A DNA stretch of 64,000 nt. It comes from Pseudomonas graminis (GTDB taxonomy: Bacteria > Pseudomonadota > Gammaproteobacteria > Pseudomonadales > Pseudomonadaceae). This document shows positions 49,540 to 60,062 of the stretch, piece by piece (positions within the stretch are counted from its first letter, which is position 1; every line of letters begins with the position of its first letter). The stretch is from assembly GCF_900111735.1 (NCBI RefSeq), contig NZ_FOHW01000020.1, positions 46,024 to 110,023 of the forward strand. Reading direction: 5' to 3'. The notes beneath the pieces were generated by a model, which was given only the letters and a program-made list of their open reading frames with translations, was not told the DNA's origin and searched no databases. A program made the position numbers and the translations under genes.

Positions 49540-51009
49540 ATGGCTGTTCAAGATGATCGTGCTGCACCTGCTTCCGTGATCGAGCGGCGTTCGATCGATT
49601 ACATCCCTGATGCCGAGCGACACGGTCGTCTGTTCAGCCAGTTCACCCTCTGGCTGGGCGCCAACCTGCAGATCACCGCGATCGTCACCGGGGCGCTGGC
49701 CGTGGTGCTGGGCGGTGATGTGCACTGGTCGCTGATCGGGCTTTTCATCGGGCAACTCATCGGCGGCGGCGTCATGGCGCTCCACGCGGCACAAGGCCCG
49801 AAGCTCGGCCTGCCGCAGATGATTTCCAGCCGGGTGCAGTTCGGCGTCTACGGCGCGGTGATTCCGCTGGTGCTGGTGTGCCTGATGTACATCGGTTTTT
49901 CTGCCAGCGGCTCGTTGCTTGCCGGTCAAGCGGTGGCACAACTGATCAACGTGCCGGACTGGCAAGGCGTGGTGATCTTCGCGGCGGCCATCGTGGTACT
50001 GACGATTCTGGGCTACCGGGTCATCCACCTGATCGGCCGGGTCGCCAGCCTCATCGGCGTGATCGCCTTCGTCTACCTGTTCGCCGCGCTGCTGGCGGGC
50101 AATGACGTTGGCGCGTTGCTGGGCAACAAGCACTTTTCGCTGAGCAGCTTCCTGCTGGCGATTTCCCTCTCGGCGTCCTGGCAGATAGCCTTCGGTCCCT
50201 ACGTCGCGGACTACTCGCGCTATCTGCCGCGTAGCACCTCAGCCGGCAAAACGTTCTGGGCGGTAGGTCTGGGGTCGGTGATCGGCGCGCAGGCGTCGAT
50301 GGTGTTCGGCGTGTTCGCGGCGGCGCTGGCCGGCAAAAACTTCGCCCATCACGAGGTCTCGTTCATCGTCGGCCTTGGCGGGACAGGCGCGGTCGCGGCA
50401 GCGCTGTATTTCAGCATTGCGTTCGGCAAGGTGACCATCACTACGCTCAACGCCTACGGCAGCTTCATGTCCATCGCCACCATTGTCAGCGGCTTCCGTG
50501 GCAATCGGCACATCTCCAGCGCGCTGCGGCTGACGTACATTTTCGCCATGGTCGGCATCGCAACGGCCCTGGCGCTGCTGGGCAAGGACTCGTTCCTCAA
50601 GGACTTCTCGGCCTTCATCCTGTTTCTGCTGGCGTTCTTCACACCGTGGAGCGCGATCAATCTGGTGGACTTCTACTGCATCACCAAAGAACGCTACGAC
50701 ATCCCGGCGCTCTCGGACCCGAACGGTCGCTATGGCCGCTGGAACGGGATGGGCATCGGAATTTACGTGCTGGGCGTGCTGATTCAAATGCCGTTCATCT
50801 CCACCCATTTTTATACCGGCCCGCTGGTGGCGAGCCTTGATGACACCGACATTTCGTGGATCATCGGCCTCATCGTGCCCGCTGTGCTGTACTACGTGGC
50901 GGCGAAGAAGTGGCCGGGCAACGTGGCCGATCGCCTGATCCTGCCGACGGATTCCGAGGCGCTTCAGGCAAGCTGCACCGTTGCCCCTGCGCACGTCGCG
51001 GTGAACTGA
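49540..51009 (+). CDS. hutTu: NCS1-family transporter, probably for urocanate
   Basis: This 489-residue polytopic protein (12 membrane helices) belongs to the nucleobase:cation symporter-1 (CodB/cytosine permease) family: FTLWLGANLQITAIVTGAL, PKLGLPQMISSRVQFG, and WQIAFGPYVADYSRYLP are family blocks. In P. fluorescens SBW25 the NCS1 gene at this place after hutU carries urocanate (HutTu), so urocanate is the likely substrate. The ATG at 49540 (MAVQDDRAAP) gives the correct N-terminus. It is separated from hutU by a REPIN. Confidence 0.85.
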   Translation: MAVQDDRAAPASVIERRSIDYIPDAERHGRLFSQFTLWLGANLQITAIVTGALAVVLGGDVHWSLIGLFIGQLIGGGVMALHAAQGPKLGLPQMISSRVQFGVYGAVIPLVLVCLMYIGFSASGSLLAGQAVAQLINVPDWQGVVIFAAAIVVLTILGYRVIHLIGRVASLIGVIAFVYLFAALLAGNDVGALLGNKHFSLSSFLLAISLSASWQIAFGPYVADYSRYLPRSTSAGKTFWAVGLGSVIGAQASMVFGVFAAALAGKNFAHHEVSFIVGLGGTGAVAAALYFSIAFGKVTITTLNAYGSFMSIATIVSGFRGNRHISSALRLTYIFAMVGIATALALLGKDSFLKDFSAFILFLLAFFTPWSAINLVDFYCITKERYDIPALSDPNGRYGRWNGMGIGIYVLGVLIQMPFISTHFYTGPLVASLDDTDISWIIGLIVPAVLYYVAAKKWPGNVADRLILPTDSEALQASCTVAPAHVAVN

Positions 51010-51148
51010 CCGTTCGTCATGCACGTCTGTTGCAGGAGGCATGCTGGAGAGAGAAGCGGGACGAGGCCGACAAGTGCCTCTCCCCTTGGCTGGAAGCCGT
51101 CTGTTTTCGCTACTGCCGTCATCCACTAAAAGACCGGAGCGTCACTCA

Positions 51149-52114
51149 ATGAACACGAAAAAGGCCCTGCTATCCACGTTGCTCACCGCGGGCGTGCTCG
51201 CCAGTGGCGCCAGTCAGGCGGCGGGATGGTGCGAGTCCGGCAAGCCGGTGAAATTCGCCGGCCTGAACTGGGAAAGCGCAATGCTGCTGACCGACGTGCT
51301 GCAAGTTGTGCTGAACAAGGGCTATGGCTGCGAAGTGGATAGTCTGCCGGGCAACTCCATCACCATGGAAAACGCCCTGAGCACCAACGATATTCAAGTG
51401 TTTGCCGAAGAATGGGTCGGCCGCAGCGAGGTCTGGAACAAGGCTGAAGCCGCCGGCAAAGTGGTCGGCGTCGGCTCACCGGTGAAGGGTGCGGTGGAAG
51501 GCTGGTACGTGCCGCGTTACGTGATCGAAGGCGACGCCAAGCGCAAGCTGGAAGCCAAGGCACCGGACCTCAAGTCCATCGCCGATCTGGGCAAATACGC
51601 AGCCCTGTTCAAAGACGCCGAGGAGCCGGAAAAAGGCCGTTTCTATAACTGCCCGGCCGGCTGGACCTGCGAGCTGGAAAACAGCGAGATGCTGAAAAGC
51701 TATGGCCTGGAAAGCAAGTACACCAACTTCCGCCCGGGCACCGGCCCGGCGCTGGATGCGGCGATCCTGTCCAGCTACAAGCGTGGCGAGCCGATCCTGG
51801 CTTACTACTGGTCGCCGACCCCGCTGATGGGCCAGGTGGACATGGTGCGTCTGGAAGAGAAAGCCGGCGTGAACAAGACCATTGAGATCAAGGTCGGCCT
51901 GTCCAAGGCGTTCCACGAACAGGCGCCTGAACTGGTGTCAGTGATGGAGAAGGTCAACATCCCGATCGACCTGCTCAACCAGAATCTGGCGCGCATGACC
52001 AAGGAGCGCATCGAGTCGCCGAAGCTGGCGAAGATCTTCCTCAAGGAACACCCGGAAGTGTGGCATCAGTGGGTGAGCGAGGATGCGGCGAAGAAGGTGG
52101 ATGCCTCTCTCTGA
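51149..52114 (+). CDS. hutX: Histidine ABC transporter substrate-binding protein HutX
   Basis: HutX (321 residues) is the periplasmic binding protein of a glycine betaine/proline-type (OpuAC) importer that in pseudomonads takes up histidine. A signal peptide of about 23 residues (ending Ser-Gln-Ala-Ala) precedes GWCESGKPVKFAGLNWESA and the lobes with LSTNDIQVFAEEWVG and YYWSPTPLMGQVDMV. The ATG at 51149 gives the signal peptide; a longer frame upstream is not credible. hutW follows after a REPIN, hutV next. Confidence 0.9.
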   Translation: MNTKKALLSTLLTAGVLASGASQAAGWCESGKPVKFAGLNWESAMLLTDVLQVVLNKGYGCEVDSLPGNSITMENALSTNDIQVFAEEWVGRSEVWNKAEAAGKVVGVGSPVKGAVEGWYVPRYVIEGDAKRKLEAKAPDLKSIADLGKYAALFKDAEEPEKGRFYNCPAGWTCELENSEMLKSYGLESKYTNFRPGTGPALDAAILSSYKRGEPILAYYWSPTPLMGQVDMVRLEEKAGVNKTIEIKVGLSKAFHEQAPELVSVMEKVNIPIDLLNQNLARMTKERIESPKLAKIFLKEHPEVWHQWVSEDAAKKVDASL

Positions 52115-52128
52115 CAGGCACCACTGTC

Positions 52129-52263
52129 TGTAGGAGCGTGGTTTGTCCCGCGATCGGCCGGGAACCGGTCGTAGATAAGCCGAACGCGGTATGTCAGACA
52201 CACCGCAGCGTTTGATTTTGCTGCCGCTTCGCGGCAGATCGCGGGACAAGCCACGCTCCTACA
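52129..52263. repeat. REPIN between hutX and hutW
   Basis: Arms TGTAGGAGCGTGGTTTGTCC and complement (GGGACAAGCCACGCTCCTAC) enclose a longer 90-base centre. It lies between the binding-protein gene and the permease gene, a place where REPs raise the amount of the upstream message in enteric mal operons. Confidence 0.88.
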
Positions 52264-52300
52264 GGAACCAGGCCGCCACTCTAAACATCGAGATAACGAT

Positions 52301-53152
52301 ATGTTCCCCGAAAGCTTCACGTTCTCCATCGCCGATTGGGTCAATGACTGGGTCGACAAGCTGGTCACCAACTACGGCGACGTATTCCGGCACATCTCCG
52401 ACACGCTGCTGTGGGCCATCGTCAAGCTCGAAGGCCTGTTGCGCGTTGCGCCGTGGTGGCTGCTGCTGGCCATCGTCGGCCTGATCGCCTGGCACGCGAC
52501 CCGCAAGATCACCACCACAGTCGTCATCGTCGGCCTGCTGTTTCTGGTCGGCGCCGTAGGCCTGTGGGACAAGCTGATGCAGACCCTGGCGCTGATGCTG
52601 GTGGCCACGCTCATTTCGGTAATCATCGGCATACCGCTCGGCATTCTGTCGGCGCGCAGCAATCGCCTGCGTTCGGTGTTGATGCCGCTGTTGGACATCA
52701 TGCAGACCATGCCCAGCTTCGTGTACCTGATTCCGGTGCTGATGCTGTTTGGTCTGGGCAAAGTCCCGGCGATTTTCGCCACCGTCATCTACGCCGCGCC
52801 GCCGTTGATTCGTCTGACAGACCTGGGCATTCGTCAGGTCGACGGCGAGGTCATGGAAGCGATCAACGCGTTCGGCGCCAACCGCTGGCAGCAACTGTTT
52901 GGCGTGCAACTGCCGCTGGCGCTGCCGAGCATCATGGCCGGGATCAACCAGACCACGATGATGGCGCTGTCGATGGTGGTGATCGCCTCGATGATCGGTG
53001 CGCGCGGTCTGGGCGAAGACGTGCTGGTCGGCATCCAGACCCTCAACGTCGGACGCGGCCTGGAAGCGGGCCTGGCCATCGTCATTCTGGCGGTCGTGAT
53101 CGACCGTATTACGCAGGCCTACGGCCGTCCACGGCATGAGGCGAACAAATGA
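52301..53152 (+). CDS. hutW: Histidine ABC transporter permease HutW
   Basis: HutW (283 residues) is the inner-membrane permease of the HutXWV system. It has six to seven membrane helices (about 52-70, 72-90, 98-120, 140-162, 215-240, 248-268). The EAA motif that contacts the ATPase is [31 protein letters not shown] (about 180-205). The family is the ProW type. ATG 52301; its stop overlaps hutV (ATGA). Confidence 0.93.
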   Translation: MFPESFTFSIADWVNDWVDKLVTNYGDVFRHISDTLLWAIVKLEGLLRVAPWWLLLAIVGLIAWHATRKITTTVVIVGLLFLVGAVGLWDKLMQTLALMLVATLISVIIGIPLGILSARSNRLRSVLMPLLDIMQTMPSFVYLIPVLMLFGLGKVPAIFATVIYAAPPLIRLTDLGIRQVDGEVMEAINAFGANRWQQLFGVQLPLALPSIMAGINQTTMMALSMVVIASMIGARGLGEDVLVGIQTLNVGRGLEAGLAIVILAVVIDRITQAYGRPRHEANK

Positions 53153-54024
53153 GCGTCGAGACTATCAATCCAGCGAGCTCGGGCGGCCCAGACAGTGCGG
53201 TGAGCCCGGGCGGCAAAATCGTCGTCAAGAACGTGTACAAGATCTTCGGCAACCGCGCCAAGGATGCCCTGGCGATGGTTCAGAACAACCAGACCAAGGA
53301 TCAGGTCCTGGCGCAGACGGGCTGCGTGGTCGGCGTGAACGACCTGTCGCTGTCCATCTCCAGCGGCGAGATCTTCGTGATCATGGGCCTGTCGGGTTCC
53401 GGCAAATCGACCCTGGTGCGCCACTTCAACCGCCTGATCGATCCCACCAGCGGCGAGATTCTGGTCGATGGCGAGAACATCCTGACCTACGACATGGAAG
53501 CGCTGCGCAACTTCCGTCGGCACAAGATCAGCATGGTGTTCCAGAGCTTCGGCCTGCTGCCGCACAAGACCGTGATCGACAACGTCGCCTACGGCCTGAC
53601 CGTTCGTGGCGAAAGCAAAGCGCAATGCGCCGAGCGCGCGCAGCACTGGATCACCACCGTGGGCCTGAAGGGCTACGAGAAGAAGTACCCCCATCAGCTC
53701 TCCGGCGGCATGCGGCAGCGTGTCGGCCTGGCACGGGCGCTGGCGGCTGACACTGACATCATCCTGATGGACGAAGCGTTCAGCGCCCTCGATCCGCTGA
53801 TCCGCGCGGAGATGCAGGACCAGTTGCTGGAGCTGCAGTCGAACCTGAAGAAGACCATCGTTTTCATCACCCACGACCTCGACGAAGCCGTGCGCATCGG
53901 CAACCGCATCGCGATTTTGAAGGACGGTCAGTTGATCCAGGTCGGGACGCCGAAAGAAATCCTCTACTCGCCTGCCGACGATTACGTTGATCGTTTCGTG
54001 CAGCGGCGCGTGGCGACTCTCTAA
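53149..54024 (+). CDS. hutV: Histidine ABC transporter ATP-binding protein HutV
   Basis: HutV (291 residues) powers the HutXWV importer. Walker [11 protein letters not shown] (about residue 83), Q-loop [13 protein letters not shown], signature [15 protein letters not shown], Walker [12 protein letters not shown] and H-loop FITHDLDEA are all present. An N-terminal insertion of about 60 residues ([20 protein letters not shown]) is as in the ProV/OpuAA branch, but no CBS domains are attached. hutH1 begins 14 bases after its stop. Confidence 0.95.
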   Translation: MSVETINPASSGGPDSAVSPGGKIVVKNVYKIFGNRAKDALAMVQNNQTKDQVLAQTGCVVGVNDLSLSISSGEIFVIMGLSGSGKSTLVRHFNRLIDPTSGEILVDGENILTYDMEALRNFRRHKISMVFQSFGLLPHKTVIDNVAYGLTVRGESKAQCAERAQHWITTVGLKGYEKKYPHQLSGGMRQRVGLARALAADTDIILMDEAFSALDPLIRAEMQDQLLELQSNLKKTIVFITHDLDEAVRIGNRIAILKDGQLIQVGTPKEILYSPADDYVDRFVQRRVATL

Positions 54025-54037
54025 GGACGCTGTGGTC

Positions 54038-55669
54038 ATGTCGCGAGCAGAACTGATCATCATCGGCGAGGGCCCGGTCAGCTGGCAGGAGGTGACCGCC
54101 GTTGCCCGTCATGGCGCGACACTTTCGTTGTCGGAAGGCGCCTGGGCGCGCATCGACAATGCCCAGGCGATCGTCCAGCGCATCGTTGCCAGCGGGGAGC
54201 GCGCCTACGGCGTGAACACCGGCCTCGGCGCGCTGTGCAATGTGTCGCTGGCCGGCGAGCAACTGGGTCGGCTGTCGCGCAACACCTTGCTCAGCCATGC
54301 CTGCGGCGTCGGTCCGGCGTTACCGGACGAGCAGACCCGCGCGATCACCTGCGCCGCGATCATCAACTACAGCCAGGGCAAGTCCGGGATTCATCGTCAG
54401 GTCGTCGAGGCCTTGCTCGCCTTGCTCAATCGCCGCATCACACCGCAAGTGCCGTCCCAGGGGTCCGTGGGATATCTCACGCACATGGCACACATCGGCG
54501 TCGCGCTGTTGGGCGTCGGTCAGGTGAGTTATCGCGGGCAAGTGATGTCGGCGTTGCAGGCGCTCAGCGAAGAAGGCCTGTCGCCGGTAGAGCTGGGAGC
54601 CAAGGACGGTCTGTGTCTGGTCAACGGCACGCCGTGCATGACCGGCCTCAGTTGCCTGGCGATTGCCGACGTGAATCGCCTGATGCAGTGGGCCGATGTT
54701 ATCAGCGCCATGACCTTCGAAGGTCTGCGGGGCCAGCTCGACGCCTTTGACGAAACCATCATTGCGCTCAAGCCGCACCCCGGCATGCAGCAGGTCGGCA
54801 AAAACCTGCGCGGCCTGCTCGCCGGCAGCGAGGTGCTCGCCAACAGTCAGGGCATCCGCACTCAAGACGCCTTGAGCATCCGCTCGATCCCGCAGGTCCA
54901 CGGCGCCACCCGCGACCAGTTGGCCCACGCGACGCGGCAGATCGAAATAGAGCTCAACTCGGCCACCGACAACCCGCTGCTGATGGGCACACCCGAAGCG
55001 TATCGGGTGGTTTCCCAGGCCAACCCCCACGGCCAGTCCGTGGCGATGGCCGCTGACTTGCTGGCGATTGCCATGGCCGAACTGGGCTCGATTGCCGAGC
55101 GGCGCCTGGATCGGCTGATCAACCCGACAGTCAGCGGACTTCCGGCGTTTCTGGTCAGCCAGCCGGGGGTCAACTCCGGGATGATGATCACCCAATACGT
55201 CGCCGCCTCGCTGTGTGCCGAAAACCGCCAGTTGGCACAACCGGCGGTCATTGATAACTACGTGACGTCTGGCCTGCAGGAGGATCATCTGAGCATGGGC
55301 ACCAGCGCCGCCTTGAAGCTGCACAAGGTGCTGGAGAACGTGACGCAGATCCTCGCCATCGAGTATCTGCTGGCCGCCCAGGCGTTCGAGTTTTTCAAGG
55401 GCCCGCGTTTTGGCGTCGGCACAGAAGTCGCGTGGCGTCTTTTGCGCGAGCGCGTGCCGGCCTACGACGAAGACCGCTGGCTGGCCCCGGACATCGCCAG
55501 CAGCGTGACGCTGCTGAAGAACGAAGAGTCATTGGAAACCGTATTCCAGCGCTGCCGCGACTACGCGGCAGGCGCTAACCCCGACACCGACAACAACGGT
55601 CGCAGCGCAAGCGCCCCCCGCGCGGGACAGGCAGGAGCCGGTTCAGCGCAGACGACCGATACCCATTAA
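54038..55669 (+). CDS. hutH1: HutH-like ammonia-lyase paralogue lacking the MIO triad
   Basis: This 543-residue protein belongs to the histidine/phenylalanine ammonia-lyase family and follows hutV directly. The fold-wide landmarks [40 protein letters not shown] and QEDHLSMG are kept. At the position where the family has [14 protein letters not shown] the sequence reads [11 protein letters not shown]: codons 145 and 146 are contiguous and the Ala-Ser-Gly that cyclises to methylidene-imidazolone is absent. The Tyr of QDPYSLR is Leu, and the Phe of GNFHAEP is Pro. The C-terminus carries about 30 extra residues. It may be a non-lyase, a binding protein or a partner of the true HutH; no frameshift or stop suggests decay. 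The ATG at 54038 (MSRAELII) is the only sensible start. Confidence 0.9.
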   Translation: MSRAELIIIGEGPVSWQEVTAVARHGATLSLSEGAWARIDNAQAIVQRIVASGERAYGVNTGLGALCNVSLAGEQLGRLSRNTLLSHACGVGPALPDEQTRAITCAAIINYSQGKSGIHRQVVEALLALLNRRITPQVPSQGSVGYLTHMAHIGVALLGVGQVSYRGQVMSALQALSEEGLSPVELGAKDGLCLVNGTPCMTGLSCLAIADVNRLMQWADVISAMTFEGLRGQLDAFDETIIALKPHPGMQQVGKNLRGLLAGSEVLANSQGIRTQDALSIRSIPQVHGATRDQLAHATRQIEIELNSATDNPLLMGTPEAYRVVSQANPHGQSVAMAADLLAIAMAELGSIAERRLDRLINPTVSGLPAFLVSQPGVNSGMMITQYVAASLCAENRQLAQPAVIDNYVTSGLQEDHLSMGTSAALKLHKVLENVTQILAIEYLLAAQAFEFFKGPRFGVGTEVAWRLLRERVPAYDEDRWLAPDIASSVTLLKNEESLETVFQRCRDYAAGANPDTDNNGRSASAPRAGQAGAGSAQTTDTH

Positions 55670-55683
55670 GGAGTAGCAGCATC

Positions 55684-57234
55684 GTGACCGATACCCAACA
55701 GGCGACCCCGCTGAATCTGATCCCTGGCCAGTTGAGCCTCGCCCAATTGCGCGCGATCTATCAGCGGCCGGTAACGCTGACCCTCGACGCCAGCGCCGAT
55801 CGCCAGATCGAAGACAGCGTGGCCTGCGTTGAACAGATCCTCGCCGAAAACCGCACCGCTTACGGCATCAATACCGGTTTCGGCCTGCTGGCGTCGACGC
55901 GCATCGCCAGCGCCGACCTGGAGAACCTGCAGCGTTCGCTGGTGCTGTCTCACGCCGCAGGCGTTGGCGGGCCGATCAGCGATGAGCTGGTGCGCCTGAT
56001 CATGGTGCTCAAGGTCAACAGCCTGAGCCGGGGCTTCTCCGGGATTCGCCGTCAGGTCATCGACGCGCTGATCGCCCTGATCAACGCCGAGGTTTACCCA
56101 CACATCCCGCTCAAGGGTTCCGTTGGCGCATCCGGCGACCTCGCACCACTGGCGCACATGTCGCTGGTGCTGCTGGGCGAAGGCAAGGCGCGCCACAAGG
56201 GCGAATGGCTGAATGCCGTGGAAGCGCTGGCGGTTGCCGGGCTTAAGCCGCTGACACTCGCGGCCAAAGAAGGCCTGGCGCTGCTTAACGGCACGCAAGT
56301 ATCGACGGCGTACGCGCTGCGCGGCCTGTTCGAAGCCGAAGACCTGTTCGCCGGTGCCCTGAGCTGCGGCGCCCTGACCGTTGAAGCCGTGCTCGGCTCC
56401 CGCGCGCCCTTCGACGCACGCATTCATGCGGCACGCGGTCAGCGCGGCCAGATCGATTCGGCAGCGGCCTATCGCAACCTGCTCGGCGAAGGCAGTCAGG
56501 TTTCCGACTCCCACCGCGACTGCGACAAGGTTCAGGACCCCTACTCCCTGCGCTGCCAGCCACAAGTCATGGGCGCCTGCCTGACCCAATTGCGTCAGGC
56601 CGCCGAAGTGCTGGCGATAGAATCCAACGCGGTGTCGGACAACCCGCTGGTGTTCGCAGCCGAAGGCGAAGTCATTTCCGGCGGTAACTTCCACGCCGAA
56701 CCCGTTGCCATGGCGGCCGACAACATCGCCCTGGCCATCGCCGAAATCGGCTCGCTGAGCGAACGCCGCATCTCGCTGATGATGGACAAGCACATGTCGC
56801 AGCTGCCGCCGTTCCTGGTGGCCAACGGCGGGGTTAACTCGGGTTTCATGATCGCTCAGGTCACGGCCGCAGCGCTGGCCAGTGAAAACAAGGCGCTGTC
56901 CCACCCGCACAGCGTCGACAGCCTGCCGACCTCCGCCAACCAGGAAGACCATGTGTCGATGGCACCTGCCGCTGGCAAGCGTCTGTGGGAAATGGCGGAG
57001 AACACTCGCGGCGTGCTGGCTGTAGAATGGCTGGCTGCGTGTCAGGGTCTGGACTTGCGCAACGGTCTGAAGACCTCGGAAAAACTGGAAGTCGCCCGCA
57101 CCACGCTGCGCGGCAAAGTCCCGTTCTACGAGAAAGACCGCTTCTTCGCCCCTGATATCGAGGCCGCCATCGAGCTGCTGGCTTCCAACTGCCTGAGCGA
57201 CCTGGTTTCTGCTGACCTGCTGCCGAGCTTCTGA
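55684..57234 (+). CDS. hutH2: Histidine ammonia-lyase
   Basis: HutH (516 residues) eliminates ammonia from L-histidine to give urocanate, the first step of the pathway. The MIO-forming Ala149-Ser150-Gly151 lies in [21 protein letters not shown]. The active-site Tyr in YGINTGFG, His in LSHAAGVG, Asn in LNGTQVS, Tyr/Arg in QDPYSLRCQ, Phe in [12 protein letters not shown] and Glu in [10 protein letters not shown] are all present. The start is GTG at 55684, with AAGGAG placed directly after the hutH1 stop, so it is probably coupled to it. It must supply histidase activity because the neighbouring paralogue lacks the cofactor residues. Confidence 0.96.
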   Translation: MTDTQQATPLNLIPGQLSLAQLRAIYQRPVTLTLDASADRQIEDSVACVEQILAENRTAYGINTGFGLLASTRIASADLENLQRSLVLSHAAGVGGPISDELVRLIMVLKVNSLSRGFSGIRRQVIDALIALINAEVYPHIPLKGSVGASGDLAPLAHMSLVLLGEGKARHKGEWLNAVEALAVAGLKPLTLAAKEGLALLNGTQVSTAYALRGLFEAEDLFAGALSCGALTVEAVLGSRAPFDARIHAARGQRGQIDSAAAYRNLLGEGSQVSDSHRDCDKVQDPYSLRCQPQVMGACLTQLRQAAEVLAIESNAVSDNPLVFAAEGEVISGGNFHAEPVAMAADNIALAIAEIGSLSERRISLMMDKHMSQLPPFLVANGGVNSGFMIAQVTAAALASENKALSHPHSVDSLPTSANQEDHVSMAPAAGKRLWEMAENTRGVLAVEWLAACQGLDLRNGLKTSEKLEVARTTLRGKVPFYEKDRFFAPDIEAAIELLASNCLSDLVSADLLPSF

Positions 57235-57287
57235 TCGGGACAGGCCGGGATGGCCTGTCGTTGAAATGAGTGAAGGGGATTTACCCC

Positions 57288-57375
57288 TGTAGGAGTGAGC
57301 TTGCTCGCGATGCAATAGGTCAGAAACGCATTTGCCGTCTGACACACCGCAATCGCGAGCAAGCTCACTCCTACA
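57288..57375. repeat. REPIN between hutH2 and hutT
   Basis: Arms TGTAGGAGTGAGCTTGCTCG and complement surround a 40-base centre. Its arms match those of the element at 12937. It is the third REPIN within the hut genes. Confidence 0.9.
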
Positions 57376-57421
57376 AGAGCCGCTCGTTTCGCAGCAAAAA
57401 GTAAGACTAGGAACGTGTGAA

Positions 57422-58816
57422 ATGACATCGCAAAACGCTACAGATCTGAAACGCGGGCTCAGCGCTCGCCACATTCGCTTCATGGCGCTGGGCTCGGCCA
57501 TTGGCACCGGGTTGTTCTACGGCTCCGCGTCGGCCATCAAGCTGGCCGGTCCCGCCGTTCTGCTGGTGTACATCATTGCCGGTGCTGCGGTTTACATGGT
57601 CATGCGCGCCTTGGGCGAGATGGCCGTGCGCAATCCAGTGTCCGGCTCGTTCGGCGAGTACGCCACCACCTATCTGGGTCCGCTAGCAGGGTTCGTCCTC
57701 GGCTGGACCTACGCCTTCGAAATGGTCATCGTCTGCCTGGCCGACGTCACCGCCTTCGGTATTTACATGGGCTTCTGGTTTCCAGAGGTGCCACGCTGGA
57801 TCTGGGTGCTCGGCATCGTCTTTCTGATCGGCGCGCTTAACCTGTGCAGCGTCAAAGTCTTCGGTGAAACCGAGTTCTGGCTTTCGCTGCTCAAGGTCGG
57901 CGCGATCATCGCGATGATCCTCGCCGGCTTCGGCATCATGCTGTTCGGCCTCGGCTCGGTCTCGGGCGGCGGCGTCAGCAGCGTGAGCAATCTGTGGGCC
58001 TACGGCGGCTTCATGCCCAACGGCATCGGCGGTCTCGTGGCCTCGCTGGCCGTGGTGATGTTCGCCTTTGGCGGCATCGAAATCATCGGCATCACCGCCG
58101 GTGAAGCTCGGAACCCGGAGCGCGTGATTCCCCGCGCGATCAACGCGGTCCCGCTGCGAATTCTGCTGTTTTACGTTCTCACGCTGTTCGTCCTGATGTC
58201 GCTGTACCCGTGGCAGCAGATCGGCAGCCAGGGCAGCCCGTTCGTCCAGATCTTCGATCACCTGGGGATTTCATCAGCAGCCACCGTCCTCAACATCGTA
58301 GTGATCACCGCAGCCGTTTCGGCGATCAACAGCGACATCTTCGGTGCCGGACGCATGATGTACGGACTGGCGATACAAGGTCAGGCGCCAAAGGGTTTTG
58401 CTCAGTTGTCCGCTCAGGGCGTGCCGTGGATGACCGTGCTGGTGATGGGTGTCGCGCTGCTCTGCGGCGTTGTGCTGAATTACCTGATTCCGGAAAACGT
58501 GTTCCTGCTGATCGCCTCGATCGCGACCTTCGCGACGGTCTGGGTGTGGCTGATGATTCTGGTCACGCAGATCGCCATGCGCCGCTCGATGAGCGCAGAA
58601 GAAGTCGCCCAGCTGAAATTCCCGGTGCCGTTCTGGCCCGTCGCACCGATTGTTGCCACGTTGTTCATGGTGTTTGTGTTTGGCGTGCTGGGTTATTTCC
58701 CGGACAGCCAGGCGGCGCTGGTGGTGGGAGCGGTGTGGATTGCTCTGCTGGTGGCTGCGTACTGGATCTGGGTCAAGCCGAAGCAGAACCTGATCAAGGC
58801 CCCATCGAATAGCTGA
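57422..58816 (+). CDS. hutT: Histidine permease of the amino acid transporter (AAT/APC) family
   Basis: HutT (464 residues; HutTh in P. fluorescens) is a 12-helix amino-acid:proton symporter. The N-terminus [27 protein letters not shown] is the consensus of the AAT family helix 1, and [24 protein letters not shown] is the helix 6 signature. Location in the hut operon indicates histidine as the substrate, in addition to HutXWV. The ATG at 57422 is used; a frame upstream reaches into the REPIN. hutI follows after 27 bases. Confidence 0.92.
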   Translation: MTSQNATDLKRGLSARHIRFMALGSAIGTGLFYGSASAIKLAGPAVLLVYIIAGAAVYMVMRALGEMAVRNPVSGSFGEYATTYLGPLAGFVLGWTYAFEMVIVCLADVTAFGIYMGFWFPEVPRWIWVLGIVFLIGALNLCSVKVFGETEFWLSLLKVGAIIAMILAGFGIMLFGLGSVSGGGVSSVSNLWAYGGFMPNGIGGLVASLAVVMFAFGGIEIIGITAGEARNPERVIPRAINAVPLRILLFYVLTLFVLMSLYPWQQIGSQGSPFVQIFDHLGISSAATVLNIVVITAAVSAINSDIFGAGRMMYGLAIQGQAPKGFAQLSAQGVPWMTVLVMGVALLCGVVLNYLIPENVFLLIASIATFATVWVWLMILVTQIAMRRSMSAEEVAQLKFPVPFWPVAPIVATLFMVFVFGVLGYFPDSQAALVVGAVWIALLVAAYWIWVKPKQNLIKAPSNS

Positions 58817-58843
58817 TTAATTGACCCACTCTTGGAGAGATCG

Positions 58844-60049
58844 ATGAAAACGCTCTGGCACCACTGTCACGCAGCAACCATGGCGAACGCCACGTACTCG
58901 ATCATCGAGGACGCCGCCATCGTGACCGACGGAGCGCAGATCGTCTGGATCGGTCCTCTCCAGGAGTTTCCGGACCAGGGCGACATCAAGCGCGTCGACC
59001 TGAACGGTGCGTGGGTGACGCCGGGACTGATCGATTGCCACACCCACACAGTGTTCGGCGGTAACCGCAGCGGTGAGTTCGAACAGCGGTTGCAGGGCGT
59101 CAGCTACGCCGAGATCGCCGCAGCGGGCGGCGGCATTGCCAGCACCGTGCGGGCTACCCGGGCTGCCAGTGAAGAAGAGCTCTACGCCAGCGCCGAGCGT
59201 CGTCTGGTGCACCTGCTCAGAGATGGCGTGACCACCATCGAGATGAAATCCGGCTACGGCCTGGACCTCGCCAGCGAACGCAAAATCCTGCGGGTGATTC
59301 GCCAACTGGGTGAAAACCTGCCGATCACCGTGCGCAGCACCTGTCTCGCCGCCCACGCCTTGCCGCCGGAGTACAAAGACCGCGCCGATGACTACATCGC
59401 CCACATCTGCAGCGAAATGCTGCCGGCGTTGGCGGCAGAAAATCTGGTGGATGCGGTCGATGCGTTCTGCGAATACCTGGCGTTCTCGCCGGCGCAGGTC
59501 GAACAGGTGTTCATCACTGCCGGCCAGTTAGGCCTGCCGGTGAAGCTGCATGCCGAGCAGTTGTCTTCGCTGCACGGCTCGAGTCTGGCGGCGCGTTATC
59601 AAGCGCTTTCGGCTGACCATCTTGAGTTCATGACCGAAGAAGACGCCATCGCGATGGCGGCCTCAGGCACAGTCGCCGTTTTGCTGCCGGGGGCGTTTTA
59701 TTTCCTGCGCGAAACTCAATTGCCGCCGATGGATGCCCTGCGCAAACACGGGGTGAAGATCGCCATTTCCACCGACCTTAATCCGGGCACATCGCCGGGC
59801 CTGTCGCTGCGGCTGATGCTGAACATGGCCTGCACACTGTTCCGCATGACGCCAGAAGAAGCCTTGGCCGGGGTAACCATTCACGCGGCGCAGGCGCTGG
59901 GCATGGCCGAGACCCATGGTTCGCTGGAAGTGGGCAAAACGGCGGATTTCGTCGCCTGGCACATCGAACGGCCTGCCGACCTCGCCTATTGGCTGGGCGG
60001 CGATCTGGACAAACGCGTCGTGCGTCATGGCGTGGAACGCACTCTCTAA
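58844..60049 (+). CDS. hutI: Imidazolonepropionase
   Basis: HutI (401 residues) hydrolyses imidazolone propionate to formiminoglutamate. It is a metal-dependent amidohydrolase: [20 protein letters not shown] carries the HxH motif (about residue 66). Further ligands are in [11 protein letters not shown] and [13 protein letters not shown], and [20 protein letters not shown] is the amidohydrolase end. The ATG at 58844 has GGAGA 8 bases upstream. hutG starts 13 bases after its stop. Confidence 0.96.
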   Translation: MKTLWHHCHAATMANATYSIIEDAAIVTDGAQIVWIGPLQEFPDQGDIKRVDLNGAWVTPGLIDCHTHTVFGGNRSGEFEQRLQGVSYAEIAAAGGGIASTVRATRAASEEELYASAERRLVHLLRDGVTTIEMKSGYGLDLASERKILRVIRQLGENLPITVRSTCLAAHALPPEYKDRADDYIAHICSEMLPALAAENLVDAVDAFCEYLAFSPAQVEQVFITAGQLGLPVKLHAEQLSSLHGSSLAARYQALSADHLEFMTEEDAIAMAASGTVAVLLPGAFYFLRETQLPPMDALRKHGVKIAISTDLNPGTSPGLSLRLMLNMACTLFRMTPEEALAGVTIHAAQALGMAETHGSLEVGKTADFVAWHIERPADLAYWLGGDLDKRVVRHGVERTL

Positions 60050-60062
60050 TCAGGGGAATACT

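Noticed and set aside
54038..55669. hutH1 as a pseudogene
   Set aside because: The frame is intact over 543 codons, codon use is normal and most active-site blocks are kept; the loss is confined to the cofactor triad and a few pocket residues, which favours a changed function.
12937..57375. Many dispersed inverted repeats as possible insertion-sequence ends
   Set aside because: They enclose only 40-90 bases without coding capacity and share REP arms, so they are REPINs rather than insertion sequences or MITE-flanked genes.
55666..57507. 613-codon open frame opposite hutH2
   Set aside because: Antisense shadow; no recognisable domain, and the reading continues into a REPIN.
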